A stretch of DNA of 64,000 nucleotides from an uncultured Synechococcus sp. (lineage in GTDB: Bacteria > Cyanobacteriota > Cyanobacteriia > PCC-6307 > Cyanobiaceae), in contig CASICK010000001.1 in assembly GCA_949373155.1 (NCBI GenBank), forward strand, positions 186,001 to 250,000. Direction: 5' to 3'. How positions within the stretch are numbered: position 1 is the stretch's first letter; each line of letters starts with the position of its first letter. Made by a program: the position numbers and the translations under genes. Of the stretch, positions 38,881 through 47,393 are shown in pieces. Under the pieces are notes generated by a model. The model searched no databases. It was not told the DNA's origin and was given only the letters and a program-made list of their open reading frames with translations.

Positions 38881-39645
38881 GTGTCGTTGCAGCCTCTCCT
38901 CGTTTTCGATTTCGACGGGGTAATTCTTGACGGGATGGATGAATATTGGACGAGTTCTCGAGGAGCTTGTCTCTCCCTTCTCCAGGGGGTGCTACTGCCG
39001 GAGGACACGCCGAGCCGCTTTCGTCAATTGCGTCCCTGGGTGCATCACGGCTGGGAGATGGTCCTGATCGCTGCATTGCTACAAGAGTCAGGCGGACCGT
39101 TGCAGCGTCTTGGTATTGATGCTTTCGCCGCTGACTATGACCAACAGCTTCGAGCTGGTCTTGATCGGTTTGGCTGGCAACCGTCGCTGCTACAAGACTC
39201 CCTCGAGCGGGTTCGCCGTCAGGCCGTGTCTGACGATCGTGTTGGCTGGGTGGCCTTGCATCGACCGTTTGAAGGGGTGCCGGAGCGTTTGGCACGCTTG
39301 GAGGACGAGGGTGTGGCTTGGTCTGTGCTCACTACAAAAGGGCGAGATTTCACGGCTGAGTTGCTTGACGCTTTTCAGCTTCGACCCGTACGCCTCGATG
39401 GCAGAGAGTCCGGCCCAAAGCCTGAGGTGTTGCTTCGCTTGCGCCGCGAATGGGCGCTGAACGGTTTTGTGGAAGATCGGCGGGCCACTCTTGAAGTGGT
39501 GTTGGAGACGCCTGGGCTTGAAGGGCTGAAGTGCTTTTTGGCTGATTGGGGATATCTGCGCCCGGCGGATCGAGAGGGTTTGCCGGAAGGTCTGGATTTG
39601 CTCTCGACGAGCAAATTTGCAGCCCCCTTGGCGATCTGGCCCTGA
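38881..39645 (+). CDS. HAD-superfamily hydrolase
   Basis: The 254-residue protein starts at GTG (MSLQPLLVFDFDGVILDGMD). Motif I is FDFDGVILDG with both catalytic Asp. Motif II is probably SVLTTKG (about 143-149). The conserved Lys lies near SGPKPEVLLRL, and the acidic motif near FVEDRRATLEV. HAD proteins of this kind are usually phosphatases; the substrate is unknown. The gene begins 16 bases after tRNA-Gln. Confidence 0.82.
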   Translation: MSLQPLLVFDFDGVILDGMDEYWTSSRGACLSLLQGVLLPEDTPSRFRQLRPWVHHGWEMVLIAALLQESGGPLQRLGIDAFAADYDQQLRAGLDRFGWQPSLLQDSLERVRRQAVSDDRVGWVALHRPFEGVPERLARLEDEGVAWSVLTTKGRDFTAELLDAFQLRPVRLDGRESGPKPEVLLRLRREWALNGFVEDRRATLEVVLETPGLEGLKCFLADWGYLRPADREGLPEGLDLLSTSKFAAPLAIWP

Positions 39646-39653
39646 TTCGATAA

Positions 39654-39667
39654 CGTACATGTGTACT
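39654..39667 (+). promoter_or_regulatory. Probable LexA (SOS) box upstream of recA
   Basis: cgtacatgtgtact matches the published cyanobacterial LexA consensus RGTAC-N3-D-GTWC-B at every defined position except the first base. It lies 132 bases before the recA start and just after the HAD stop codon. lexA itself is not in the window. Confidence 0.65.
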
Positions 39668-39798
39668 AGATGAGACAAGTGGCGTTGGCCGGGGCACTGG
39701 ATGATCTGTCCAGTGTTGAGTCGACTTCGGTTTGCGGGTCTCCCGCTGGCTGAATCGGCAACCTGCGGCACCTGTTTGCTCCTTAACTGTTCATTGCT

Positions 39799-40950
39799 AT
39801 GCCAGCCGACGTGAAAGCCGCTCATTCCTCCGCAGGAGATCCCCGTCCAGGTGAAAGGGATAAAGCCTTGGACCTTGTGCTCGGCCAGATCGAGCGAAAT
39901 TTTGGGAAGGGTTCGATCATGCGTTTGGGCGATGCCTCCCGAATGCGGGTAGAAACGATCTCCACGGGTGCTCTCACTCTTGATCTTGCCCTTGGTGGTG
40001 GGTACCCCAAGGGGCGAGTGGTGGAGGTTTATGGGCCTGAAAGTTCAGGCAAGACCACGCTGACGCTGCATGCCATCGCTGAGGTGCAAAAGCGTGGAGG
40101 TGTGGCGGCGTTCGTCGATGCCGAGCACGCCCTTGATCCTGTCTATGCGGCATCTCTTGGAGTTGATGTTGAAAATCTCCTGGTCTCCCAGCCGGATACG
40201 GGTGAGATGGCGCTTGAGATCGTCGATCAGCTCGTTCGTTCTGGCGCGGTCGACATCGTGGTGATCGACTCCGTTGCTGCCTTGACGCCTCGGGCTGAGA
40301 TTGAAGGAGAGATGGGTGATTTGTCTGTTGGGGGCCAAGCTCGCTTGATGAGCCAGGCCATGCGCAAGATCACTGGCAATATCGGTAAATCCGGTTGCAC
40401 CGTGATCTTCCTGAACCAGCTTCGACTGAAGATCGGAGTGACCTATGGCAATCCTGAGACCACCACGGGTGGAAATGCGCTGAAGTTCTATGCCTCGGTG
40501 AGGCTTGATATTCGCCGGATCCAAACCCTGAAACGTGGCACTGAGGAGTACGGCATTCGGGCGAAAGTGAAGGTGGCGAAAAACAAGGTGGCACCTCCAT
40601 TCAGAATTGCTGAGTTCGATATTCTTTTTGGGCGTGGCATCAGTACGCTCGGATGCATTCTCGATCTGGCTGAGGAAACCGGAGTCGTCACGCGTAAAGG
40701 GGCCTGGTACAGCTATGAGGGCGACAACATTGGCCAAGGTCGTGACAACACAATCGGTTGGCTCGAGCAAAACCCTGAGGCCAAGGACGCCATCGAAGTG
40801 CTTGTGCGTCAGAAGCTGACCGAAGGATCGGAAGTGACCTCGAATTCGATGCGTCCTTTGGCTGCTGCGGCTCGCTCAGCGGCTGCCAAGCCTTTGGCGA
40901 AACCTGGTGACACGGATAAAAAGTCGGTTGCTGATGGGGGGGCTGCCTAG
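39799..40950 (+). CDS. recA: Recombinase RecA
   Basis: RecA forms the filament on single-stranded DNA for strand exchange and stimulates LexA cleavage. The 383-residue protein has [20 protein letters not shown] as Walker A (about 75), [18 protein letters not shown] as Walker B, and loop L2 around [17 protein letters not shown] sequence ([20 protein letters not shown]). The C-terminal tail is Ala/Lys-rich. The start [11 protein letters not shown] gives the family length plus a short N-terminal extension. The end overlaps the convergent DUF1815 frame by 4 bases. Confidence 0.98.
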   Translation: MPADVKAAHSSAGDPRPGERDKALDLVLGQIERNFGKGSIMRLGDASRMRVETISTGALTLDLALGGGYPKGRVVEVYGPESSGKTTLTLHAIAEVQKRGGVAAFVDAEHALDPVYAASLGVDVENLLVSQPDTGEMALEIVDQLVRSGAVDIVVIDSVAALTPRAEIEGEMGDLSVGGQARLMSQAMRKITGNIGKSGCTVIFLNQLRLKIGVTYGNPETTTGGNALKFYASVRLDIRRIQTLKRGTEEYGIRAKVKVAKNKVAPPFRIAEFDILFGRGISTLGCILDLAEETGVVTRKGAWYSYEGDNIGQGRDNTIGWLEQNPEAKDAIEVLVRQKLTEGSEVTSNSMRPLAAAARSAAAKPLAKPGDTDKKSVADGGAA

Positions 40951-41221
40951 CGGCTTGCAATTTCAGGGGTGGTTCCCACTGCGGAGCGCTCCTGAATGGC
41001 TTCTGCACCCTCAAATCTCACGAGTTCGCGCCCATTGCGGGATTCAACCCAGCTGATCCCGAAATCGCGGACCAGAAAACGCACGAGGTGCTGATCGCCG
41101 AGTTCGGCCACGAATGATGCGCCATTGCCGTTAGGGCTGTGGCCGTCATCGCAGCTGTAGCAGGTGGCAATGATCCCTTGTTTTGAAGACTTGAAGCAAG
41201 GGCATGAAGGCTCACGACCAA
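40947..41221 (-). pseudogene. DUF1815-family protein gene with apparent -1 frameshift
   Basis: The C-terminal part (GIIATCYSCDDG, FVAELGDQHLVRFLVRDFGI, GRELVRFEGAEAIQE) looks like cyanobacterial DUF1815 proteins, function unknown. The expected N-terminal helix (LVVSLHALASSLQNKG) is in a different frame, starting at a TTG at 41221. The two join if one base is added to the G run of aagggatc (plus positions 41175-41177). The in-frame upstream extension of the C-terminal part overlaps DUF2839 and looks random. It is either a real lesion, a sequencing error or a recoded site. It follows DUF2839 on the same strand. Confidence 0.6.
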
Positions 41222-41278
41222 GTCTTTGACTGGTTTCCGGTTGATTGGCTTCTGGCTGTGCTGTTTTCGGCAGAAGGG

Positions 41279-41518
41279 TTATGGCATGTCGGAGAGCGTC
41301 CACCAGCCTGCCGCTGGTCCAATAAAACGCACCACGATCCAAAGAGCCACGAGCCCCCCGATCCCAAACCAAGCCCCCTTTGTTGTGAGGGCAACGAATT
41401 GCTGGGATTGGCTTCGGGTTAACGGAAGCCAGGCAACGATTCGCTCGCTGTCCTTGGGGTCTGTTTTGCGTTGCTTAGGAGGTAGTCCCAGGCTGGTGCG
41501 ACGTCGAGCTTCTCCCAT
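41279..41518 (-). CDS. DUF2839-family membrane protein
   Basis: The 79-residue protein begins MGEARRRTSLGLPPKQRK, with a middle SQSQQFVALTTKGAWFGIGG and one C-terminal membrane helix ending GPAAGWWTL. This matches the cyanobacterial DUF2839 family, whose function is unknown. It lies between the DinG-like gene (41 bases) and DUF1815 (57 bases) on the minus strand, so the three may be cotranscribed. Confidence 0.85.
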   Translation of the reverse strand: MGEARRRTSLGLPPKQRKTDPKDSERIVAWLPLTRSQSQQFVALTTKGAWFGIGGLVALWIVVRFIGPAAGWWTLSDMP

Positions 41519-41559
41519 CGAGGCAGGTTAATTAGCAGATCTCAAGACTAGGGACTGCG

Positions 41560-43017
41560 TCAGTCAGGTAACAGCCGCTGCAGAGGAGACCAGGGCTCGA
41601 GGGCGCGGAGGACCTGTTTGCCCCAGCTACGTGCGCGAACCCTTCCATCCAAGATGGCAAGCCGTCCGCCGCTCTGTCTGAGGGGGGCAATCGCTGGAAC
41701 CAGCTTTGCTAAAGCCTCCGGCAGAAGCAGGTCGCGAAACCAATCCTGGCCCAGTTGTTTCAACGATTCCACCCGGGCGGCTGTGAGCGGATCTTCCAGG
41801 CTGGATACAGGAAGTAGGGCAACGATGAGCTGATCCAGGGCTGGTAGCTGGTTCTGATGGTCCATCCACCAAGACCAACCGCAGCAGATCACTCCGTTGA
41901 CGTCCGGTGCTGTGTCTTGATGAATCACTCTGCTGCCAAATTCTCCCGCGAGTTCGGTGGTGAGTTTTTGCCTCAGCCCTGGATCGTCCAGCAGAACAAC
42001 GGTCAGCCCACGACGTCCAAGAATCAAGCGCCTGCATTGATCAAGAAGGTGCTCCGCGTAGATCGCCGTATTCGGCAACGGTTGTCGTCTGGGTGCGAAC
42101 AAACGCAGCGGTTCTGTGCGCATTCGATCGTGGAGCTGGATGTCCACCACGGCCCCTGACTCCGTTGACCTCTCACCGGTACGCCTATTCCGCTCCAGAG
42201 AAACGCCATCCGTTTGGAGAAGAATTGAGGGGTGTTGTTCCAGCAGGCAATGAAGGGTTTGGAGCGGCTCTAGGGGTTGGAGAGTCCAGGTCCATTGCAG
42301 CAAGTGTTGATCGAGGTGTGCCCAGCTGGCCCATTGCGAACTTTGGAGGGTTAACAACTCAGTCCAGGGCTCTGGCGCAGCCCCAAGCAGACCGATTAAG
42401 TCGCGCAGGCTTACCAACGCGCTGCTTGGCATGGGGAGGTCGCAAGTGGATCGGCTGGAGGCGGCGAACAATTGGCGGCTGAGCCGTTCGTGGAGGTCGA
42501 GGAGCGCAGGACCTGCTGTTGGGTAGGCCTGTCGCAACCGGTCCCAATCCTGGTTTTCGATGGTGAGTTCCATCGCTTCGCGCAGATGGTGCGCCAAAGA
42601 TTCCGCTTCAGGAATGATCAACTGATGCGAACGTTTGAAGCCGTGGCGGCGGTGAACGTTGACCAGTTCGGCGGGAGAGAGCAGCCAGAGTTGCGAGCCT
42701 GGAGGAGCCGTGCTGCCGCTCCAACAAGCAAGCCTTAATCCTCCCTGGCGAAGGCGAGGCAGTTCGACGTGAAGGAAGCGTTGCCGTTGGCGTTCATCAA
42801 GCACCAGCACGCAGTCTTGGGATTGCAGGCAAAGAGGAACAAGCAACCCCAGCCACCAGCGATCCCGCTCTCCAGCAGACAAGCGGATGTGGGTGCGATC
42901 TTGCCTGCGCAAGCTGCGACCGATCAGACGGCTAAGCGTCAGATGGTGCTCCCAGGGCATCTCCTCCAGATGGAGAAGCTGCTTGAGCTGCTGATGGGCT
43001 TGGACTTCCAGCATCAA
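41560..43017 (-). CDS. DinG-like protein lacking helicase motifs
   Basis: The 485-residue protein has the overall order of a DinG/XPD-like C-terminal helicase half. LLLPEALAKLVPAIAPLRQSG leads to GRLAILDGRVRARSWGKQVLRAL, like the end of DinG (ILD.R....YG...L). In the N-terminal half, the helicase II position reads HQLIIPEAESLAHHL where active DinG has DEAH. No GxGKT P-loop and no Fe-S cysteine set are visible. It is therefore probably not an ATPase. A structural or regulatory DNA-repair role is a guess from its place near recA. It is divergent from tyrA. Confidence 0.65.
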   Translation of the reverse strand: MMLEVQAHQQLKQLLHLEEMPWEHHLTLSRLIGRSLRRQDRTHIRLSAGERDRWWLGLLVPLCLQSQDCVLVLDERQRQRFLHVELPRLRQGGLRLACWSGSTAPPGSQLWLLSPAELVNVHRRHGFKRSHQLIIPEAESLAHHLREAMELTIENQDWDRLRQAYPTAGPALLDLHERLSRQLFAASSRSTCDLPMPSSALVSLRDLIGLLGAAPEPWTELLTLQSSQWASWAHLDQHLLQWTWTLQPLEPLQTLHCLLEQHPSILLQTDGVSLERNRRTGERSTESGAVVDIQLHDRMRTEPLRLFAPRRQPLPNTAIYAEHLLDQCRRLILGRRGLTVVLLDDPGLRQKLTTELAGEFGSRVIHQDTAPDVNGVICCGWSWWMDHQNQLPALDQLIVALLPVSSLEDPLTAARVESLKQLGQDWFRDLLLPEALAKLVPAIAPLRQSGGRLAILDGRVRARSWGKQVLRALEPWSPLQRLLPD

Positions 43018-43080
43018 AGGAGCCTAAGCAGTGCTCTGAACTGGTTTGATTCAGGTGGATCGATCAATCAACATGGGCAA

Positions 43081-43977
43081 ATGAGCGAAATCGATCCGAT
43101 GGATCAGGGGCAAGGGGCGCAGCCATGGTCGATCCATCGTGTTGGCGTGGTGGGGATGGGGTTGATCGGTGGTTCGATCGCCCTTGACCTCACCCAGCAA
43201 GGGGTTGAGGTGCACGGCCTGGTTCACCGTGAAGTCACAGCGGAACGGGCCCGCAGCAGAGGGCTTGCTCCATTGGTCAGCACCGATCCCAGCTGTCTTA
43301 AGGATTGCGACCTGGTGATCCTTGCCCTCCCTTTGGAGTCGTTGCTGACACCAGAAGAGAGCCTGCTAGACGCCCTTCCAGAGCAGGCGGTGGTCACTGA
43401 TGTCGGCTCGGTGAAGGCAGAGATCCTGGCGGTTTGGCGCCATCTGCATCCACGCTTTGTGGGGAGTCATCCCATGGCAGGAACGGCTCAAGCCGGGGTT
43501 GATGCCGGTCTGCCGGGACTTTTTTGTGGCCGTCCCTGGGTGTCCACACCTGAGTCCTCTACGGATCCTTCAGCACTTGAGGTGATCCACCAGCTGGCCG
43601 TACGTCTCGGGAGCCATTGGCTTACAGCTGATGCTGCGCGTCATGACCAGGCCGTGGCGCTGATCTCCCATCTACCTGTCATCGTCAGTGCCGCTCTGTT
43701 GCGAGCGATAGGAGAAGAGCGTGATCCTGCTGTGCTCAACCTGGCGAGGACCTTGGCATCAAGTGGCTTTGCCGATACCAGCCGCGTGGGGGGTGGCAAC
43801 CCGGCTCTCGGGACTGCAATGGCCTCACACAACACCCAAGCAGTGCTTCGCTCGTTAGCGGCTTATCGCTGGAGTTTGGAGCAGCTCGAGGAAGCGATTC
43901 TTGAGGGGCATTGGGCTCAGCTCGAGAAAGAGCTTGAAAAAACGCAATCGCTAAGACCTCAGTTTCTTTCGGAATAG
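43081..43977 (+). CDS. tyrA: Prephenate/arogenate dehydrogenase
   Basis: The enzyme oxidises prephenate or arogenate in tyrosine synthesis; cyanobacteria generally use arogenate with NADP. The Rossmann motif GVVGMGLIGGSIALDL (about 20-35) and the conserved GSHPMAGTAQAGVDAG (about 138-153) with its His are present, then VALISHLPVIVSAALL. The ATG of MSEIDPMDQG gives 298 residues; the ATG of MDQGQGAQ is also possible. The longer open frame upstream runs through the divergent DinG-like gene and is spurious. Confidence 0.93.
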   Translation: MSEIDPMDQGQGAQPWSIHRVGVVGMGLIGGSIALDLTQQGVEVHGLVHREVTAERARSRGLAPLVSTDPSCLKDCDLVILALPLESLLTPEESLLDALPEQAVVTDVGSVKAEILAVWRHLHPRFVGSHPMAGTAQAGVDAGLPGLFCGRPWVSTPESSTDPSALEVIHQLAVRLGSHWLTADAARHDQAVALISHLPVIVSAALLRAIGEERDPAVLNLARTLASSGFADTSRVGGGNPALGTAMASHNTQAVLRSLAAYRWSLEQLEEAILEGHWAQLEKELEKTQSLRPQFLSE

Positions 43978-43987
43978 CTGAGGTCTT
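43953..43987. terminator. Shared hairpin at convergent tyrA and crtD ends
   Basis: A perfect 10-bp inverted repeat (aagacctcag / ctgaggtctt) with a 15-base loop includes the tyrA stop codon and reaches the crtD-like stop. It lacks a long T run on either side, so it may work as a bidirectional terminator or an mRNA-end stabiliser. Confidence 0.55.
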
Positions 43988-45516
43988 CAACTGTTCAGCT
44001 GGAGGGTTTGGCCGCGTTGAGCCAGCAACTGCCTGCAGGCCATCAGGGCAGACAGGGTGACCCCTGCCGTTCCCTCACCTGGATGAATGGAATCGCCACA
44101 GAGCCAGAGCCCAGGCATTGGAGTGCGGCTCGCCAGGCCAAAGGGTCCGAAGCGACTGGGGGATTGCCCCAAACCGCCGACGATGCCGTTTGGCCGGCCA
44201 GTCCAGCGGGAAAAGCCCCGCGGTGTCGCCAGCTCCTGATGACGCCAGGTGTGATCCGACAAGCCCAAGGCGGCTTCCACCTCGGTACGGATTTTTGCCT
44301 GACAGGCCATCTTTTTGCTTTGGTAGTTGGGCTCTGAGCCGGAGAACCAACCCTTAGGGGAGGTAAACACGCTGGCAATCACGGTGGCTTGCCCTTTCGG
44401 CGCCCTGCCATCTCCCTCACGGCTGATGGAGATAAACACTGAGCCAGGATCGCTTGCATCCCTTTGCCAATGGCCTGGACAGTTGTCCGGAAGATCGGCC
44501 CTGTTGATGGCGCCATAAAACACCAGTGCCCCACTGGGAGCCTCGAGCTCAGTGAGGTGTTGGCGATAGGGCGATGGCATGGGGGTCTGGTCAGCGTTGC
44601 ATTCAGGAGCGATCAATTCAGGCAGGCACTGAGGAGGGAGCGTGCTGATCACATCGCCAGCGCGAAAGATCTGCTCCTTTCGGCCTGGTCCTTCTACGCG
44701 TAGTTGCCAGCCTGAACCATCTGAGTTTTGTTGAAGTTGCTGCACGCGGTGACGCAGAAGCATGGTTCCTCCATCGCGCTTCAACCCAGATGCCAGCGAT
44801 TCACTCAGCACCTGCATCGATCCGTGGAGGTGCCACAGGCCAAGAGGGGCTTGGCACATTTGCAACACAGTCGCTCCGTAAAGCGCTGCGGTCTGATCGG
44901 CAGGTTGTTGGGAGTAAAGCCTGAGCTGTAGATCGAGAAAGCGACGCAGGCGTTGATCACTGCCGCAGCCGGATAACGTTAAAAGGTCTTTGACTGTGCA
45001 GAGACTCAGAGGAGCGCTGAGCAAATTTCCGGGATGGATCGCAGCAAGCGTTTGCTTTAAATCCCAGCCATTGCGAATCGGTAGAACAGGGTCGGAACCA
45101 GCAAATTGCCAATTGCTTTGGTGAAGAAAGCTGCAGAGTTGCCAGAACCTTTCGCTACCTGGAAATTGTTGTTGTCTTTCTTGCTGCCAGCGCAGGGGAT
45201 CGTGCCAAAGGCGCACGGGGGTGGACCCATCGGCTAGGTCGACCACGCAGCCTGGATCAAGCAGTTCGGCTCCTGGGAGAGGAAGATTCAGATGCTGAAA
45301 GATGCGGGCGTGGCTGCCACCAGGTTCGAAGCCTGCCACTTGGGTGGCACCCACATCAAAGGTGTACTCCCCTCTCCGGAAAGTCCCTGCACAGCCCCCC
45401 GGTTGATAATGCGCTTCTAAAAGGGTGACTGAAACACCGTCGCGTGCCAGCAGAGCCGCTGCAGTGAGTCCAGCGATGCCACCGCCGACCACGATCACGT
45501 CGTCGCGTTTTTGCAT
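43987..45516 (-). CDS. crtD: Carotenoid desaturase/isomerase family FAD enzyme, CrtD-like
   Basis: The 509-residue protein begins with a dinucleotide motif (VVGGGIAGLTAAALLARDG, about 9-27), then GGCAGTFRRGEYTFDVGATQ, and ends with the FAD-binding LWLCGDSIHPGEGTAGV. This is the phytoene desaturase/CrtISO superfamily. The segment GATQVAGFEPGGSHARIFQ is, from memory, closer to cyanobacterial C-3',4' desaturase (CrtD) than to CrtH. It would act on membrane carotenoids. The substrate remains uncertain, and CrtH-type isomerase is the main alternative. Confidence 0.75.
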   Translation of the reverse strand: MQKRDDVIVVGGGIAGLTAAALLARDGVSVTLLEAHYQPGGCAGTFRRGEYTFDVGATQVAGFEPGGSHARIFQHLNLPLPGAELLDPGCVVDLADGSTPVRLWHDPLRWQQERQQQFPGSERFWQLCSFLHQSNWQFAGSDPVLPIRNGWDLKQTLAAIHPGNLLSAPLSLCTVKDLLTLSGCGSDQRLRRFLDLQLRLYSQQPADQTAALYGATVLQMCQAPLGLWHLHGSMQVLSESLASGLKRDGGTMLLRHRVQQLQQNSDGSGWQLRVEGPGRKEQIFRAGDVISTLPPQCLPELIAPECNADQTPMPSPYRQHLTELEAPSGALVFYGAINRADLPDNCPGHWQRDASDPGSVFISISREGDGRAPKGQATVIASVFTSPKGWFSGSEPNYQSKKMACQAKIRTEVEAALGLSDHTWRHQELATPRGFSRWTGRPNGIVGGLGQSPSRFGPFGLASRTPMPGLWLCGDSIHPGEGTAGVTLSALMACRQLLAQRGQTLQLNS

Positions 45517-45552
45517 CAGGTCATGCTGACAGCTGAGTTAGGGGGATCGTGA

Positions 45553-46425
45553 ATGCGAACGCAACTGATGGAGGCGTTGCAAAACGATTGTGCTGAGCTG
45601 CAGGGCTGTCAGTGCACGACCCTGGAGCCTGTTGGCAGTGCCTCTACTTGGCGTGCTGAGCTATCGGATGGGAGATCACTATTCCTCAAGCTGGCATCAC
45701 CAGCCATGCTCAAGGTGGAATCGCGGGGGCTCCGCGCCCTGAGGCTTTGGGCTGACCCTGCGCTTTTGTTCATCCCTGACCCGCTTGCGATGGTCCAGGT
45801 GGGGGAGCTTGCCGCTTTGATTTTGCCCTGGCTCGATTTTGGGCAAGGGGATCAATACGACCTTGGTCAAGGCTTGGCCCGCCTTCATCGAACGTCTTCT
45901 GACGCTGGGATGGATCGATTTGGTTGGGATGAAGAAGGATTTATTGGCCTAGGGCCGCAACCAGCTGGATGGATGACGTCTTGGGGTGACGCGTTTGTGA
46001 CGTTGCGGCTCACCCCTCAGCTTCAGCTGGCATCCACATGGGGCTTGACTCTGGATCAACTCGAACCTTTGCTGGAAGCAACAAGGGTTTGGTTGGATCA
46101 ACATCAGCCCAGGTCTTGTCTCGTGCATGGCGACCTTTGGGGCGGAAACGCTTCAGTGCTCTCCGATGGCCGGGGAGCATTGATTGATCCAGCCTGTTGG
46201 TGGGCTGATCGGGAGGTGGATCTGGCGATGACTCGCTTGTTTGGAGGATTCAGTGCCCGTTTTTACGATGGCTATCAACAGGAATGGCCCTTAGATGCCA
46301 ACTATCAAGATCGAATTGATGTTTACAACCTCTATCACTTGCTGAATCACGCCAACCTTTTTGGTGGTAGCTATAAAAAACAATGCCTCACAGCGATCAG
46401 TGCCATGAGGTCAATGTTGTTGTGA
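45553..46425 (+). CDS. Fructosamine/ketosamine 3-kinase family protein
   Basis: The family phosphorylates sugars attached to protein amines so that the adduct falls off. The 290-residue protein has the kinase-like core: GSASTWRAELSDGRSLFLKL with the ATP-binding Lys, the catalytic LVHGDLWGGNASVL (about 195) and the metal-binding LIDPACWWADREVDLAM (about 212-228). Length is normal. It is divergent from the crtD-like gene with a 36-base gap, so promoters are close. Confidence 0.88.
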   Translation: MRTQLMEALQNDCAELQGCQCTTLEPVGSASTWRAELSDGRSLFLKLASPAMLKVESRGLRALRLWADPALLFIPDPLAMVQVGELAALILPWLDFGQGDQYDLGQGLARLHRTSSDAGMDRFGWDEEGFIGLGPQPAGWMTSWGDAFVTLRLTPQLQLASTWGLTLDQLEPLLEATRVWLDQHQPRSCLVHGDLWGGNASVLSDGRGALIDPACWWADREVDLAMTRLFGGFSARFYDGYQQEWPLDANYQDRIDVYNLYHLLNHANLFGGSYKKQCLTAISAMRSMLL

Positions 46426-46449
46426 CTAAGTGAGGAAATTGAACCTGCC

Positions 46450-46839
46450 TCAGCCGAGGTATTCACTGCGGATGGTTTGAACGCGATTCACCAAAGCGGT
46501 GCGCTTTTCACTAGTAGTGAGATTTTTCCAGCTCCATTGGCCAACCACCACTACGCCAAGAAGCTCTAGGAGCCCTGGTACAACAGGAAGAAGATTGATG
46601 GTATCGAGAATGCCCTTAATCAGTATTTGAGCAACAATGACAGCTGCAAAAATTCCAACAACTTTGCCGATACGACCGGCTTGACTCCAATCCACCTTGT
46701 CTAGGGTTTCATTGACTTTTCCGAGAATCTCGCTGTAGCGCTCAGAAAAGTTGGCGGTCTCATCAGCGCTGGTTGATGTTTCGCTGGTGTTGGCGGTCCA
46801 AGTTGACTCACTCGCCGGCGTGGTGGACTCCTCGCTCAT
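46450..46839 (-). CDS. CAAD/CURT1-like thylakoid membrane protein
   Basis: The 129-residue protein (from MSEESTTPAS) has a Ser/Thr-rich N-terminal tail, an amphipathic stretch (SEILGKVNETLDKVDW) and two adjacent membrane helices (about 58-78 and 82-102: IFAAVIVAQILIKGIL and VPGLLELLGVVVVGQWSW). It ends in a charged helix. This matches the CAAD domain, related to plant CURT1 thylakoid-curvature proteins. The first ATG 60 bases upstream would overlap the divergent JAMM gene, so the inner ATG is chosen. Confidence 0.85.
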   Translation of the reverse strand: MSEESTTPASESTWTANTSETSTSADETANFSERYSEILGKVNETLDKVDWSQAGRIGKVVGIFAAVIVAQILIKGILDTINLLPVVPGLLELLGVVVVGQWSWKNLTTSEKRTALVNRVQTIRSEYLG

Positions 46840-46862
46840 GTAACTAATGCCTAAGGCAGATT

Positions 46863-47393
46863 TTGGCTGAGAGTATCGGTCTTTCTTCACAAGCGCCATC
46901 CCAGTTGATCATTAGTGCTGAATGTCTGATGGTTCTCCGTCACGATCTTCTGGCGCCAGCACCTGCGGAAGGCTGTGCTTTGTTGCTTGGACATGGGAAT
47001 GGGGCTGCTGATTCGGCTTCAGATGATTGGCGGGTGCAGTTGATCTGGCCTTGCCGCAACATGGTGGGTCAGCGAGAAAATGATCGTTTTGAGCTCGACC
47101 CTCGTGAGCAGATTGCGGCCCAACGCTGGGCGCGCTCGCACTCATTAATTGTGCTTGGGAGTGCCCATTCCCATCCCAGAGCTTCGGTTGTGCCCAGTCG
47201 AAGAGATCGACTTTGGGCTGTGAGCTCTGGGCTGATGCTGATCATTGGAAATAACGAAGCCATAGCTGCTTGGTGGCTGGAAGTTGAGGCTCCCCGTTGC
47301 TCTCTCGCCAACGTTTATCCACTGCCAATTCGGGTCATGGGGGAGACTCCCTTGAAGTCCTTCCCAGGAGATCCTGGGATTCGCCATGACTGA
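46863..47393 (+). CDS. JAMM/MPN-domain metalloprotease (Mec+-like)
   Basis: The protein has the complete JAMM zinc-protease signature: Glu in AEGCALLLGHG, then SAHSHPRASVVPSRRD (H-x-H-P-x6-S-x2-D). Bacterial relatives such as Mec+ cut C-terminal residues from ubiquitin-like sulfur carriers. The start is uncertain: the frame opens at TTG 46863, with another TTG at 46905 and the first ATG at 46929, which would cut the first strand (LIISAECL). The end overlaps the start of moeB by 8 bases, a strong sign of joint function. Confidence 0.85.
   Translation: MAESIGLSSQAPSQLIISAECLMVLRHDLLAPAPAEGCALLLGHGNGAADSASDDWRVQLIWPCRNMVGQRENDRFELDPREQIAAQRWARSHSLIVLGSAHSHPRASVVPSRRDRLWAVSSGLMLIIGNNEAIAAWWLEVEAPRCSLANVYPLPIRVMGETPLKSFPGDPGIRHD

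Noticed and set aside
39190..39825. Antisense frame of 211 codons opposite the HAD gene
   Set aside because: It runs through the LexA box and the recA start region and looks random.
41222..41372. N-terminal extension of the DUF1815 C-terminal frame
   Set aside because: It overlaps DUF2839 on the same strand and does not resemble the DUF1815 N terminus.
42769..43080. N-terminal extension of tyrA by 104 codons
   Set aside because: It runs antisense through the DinG-like gene; TyrA family proteins start shortly before the Rossmann motif.
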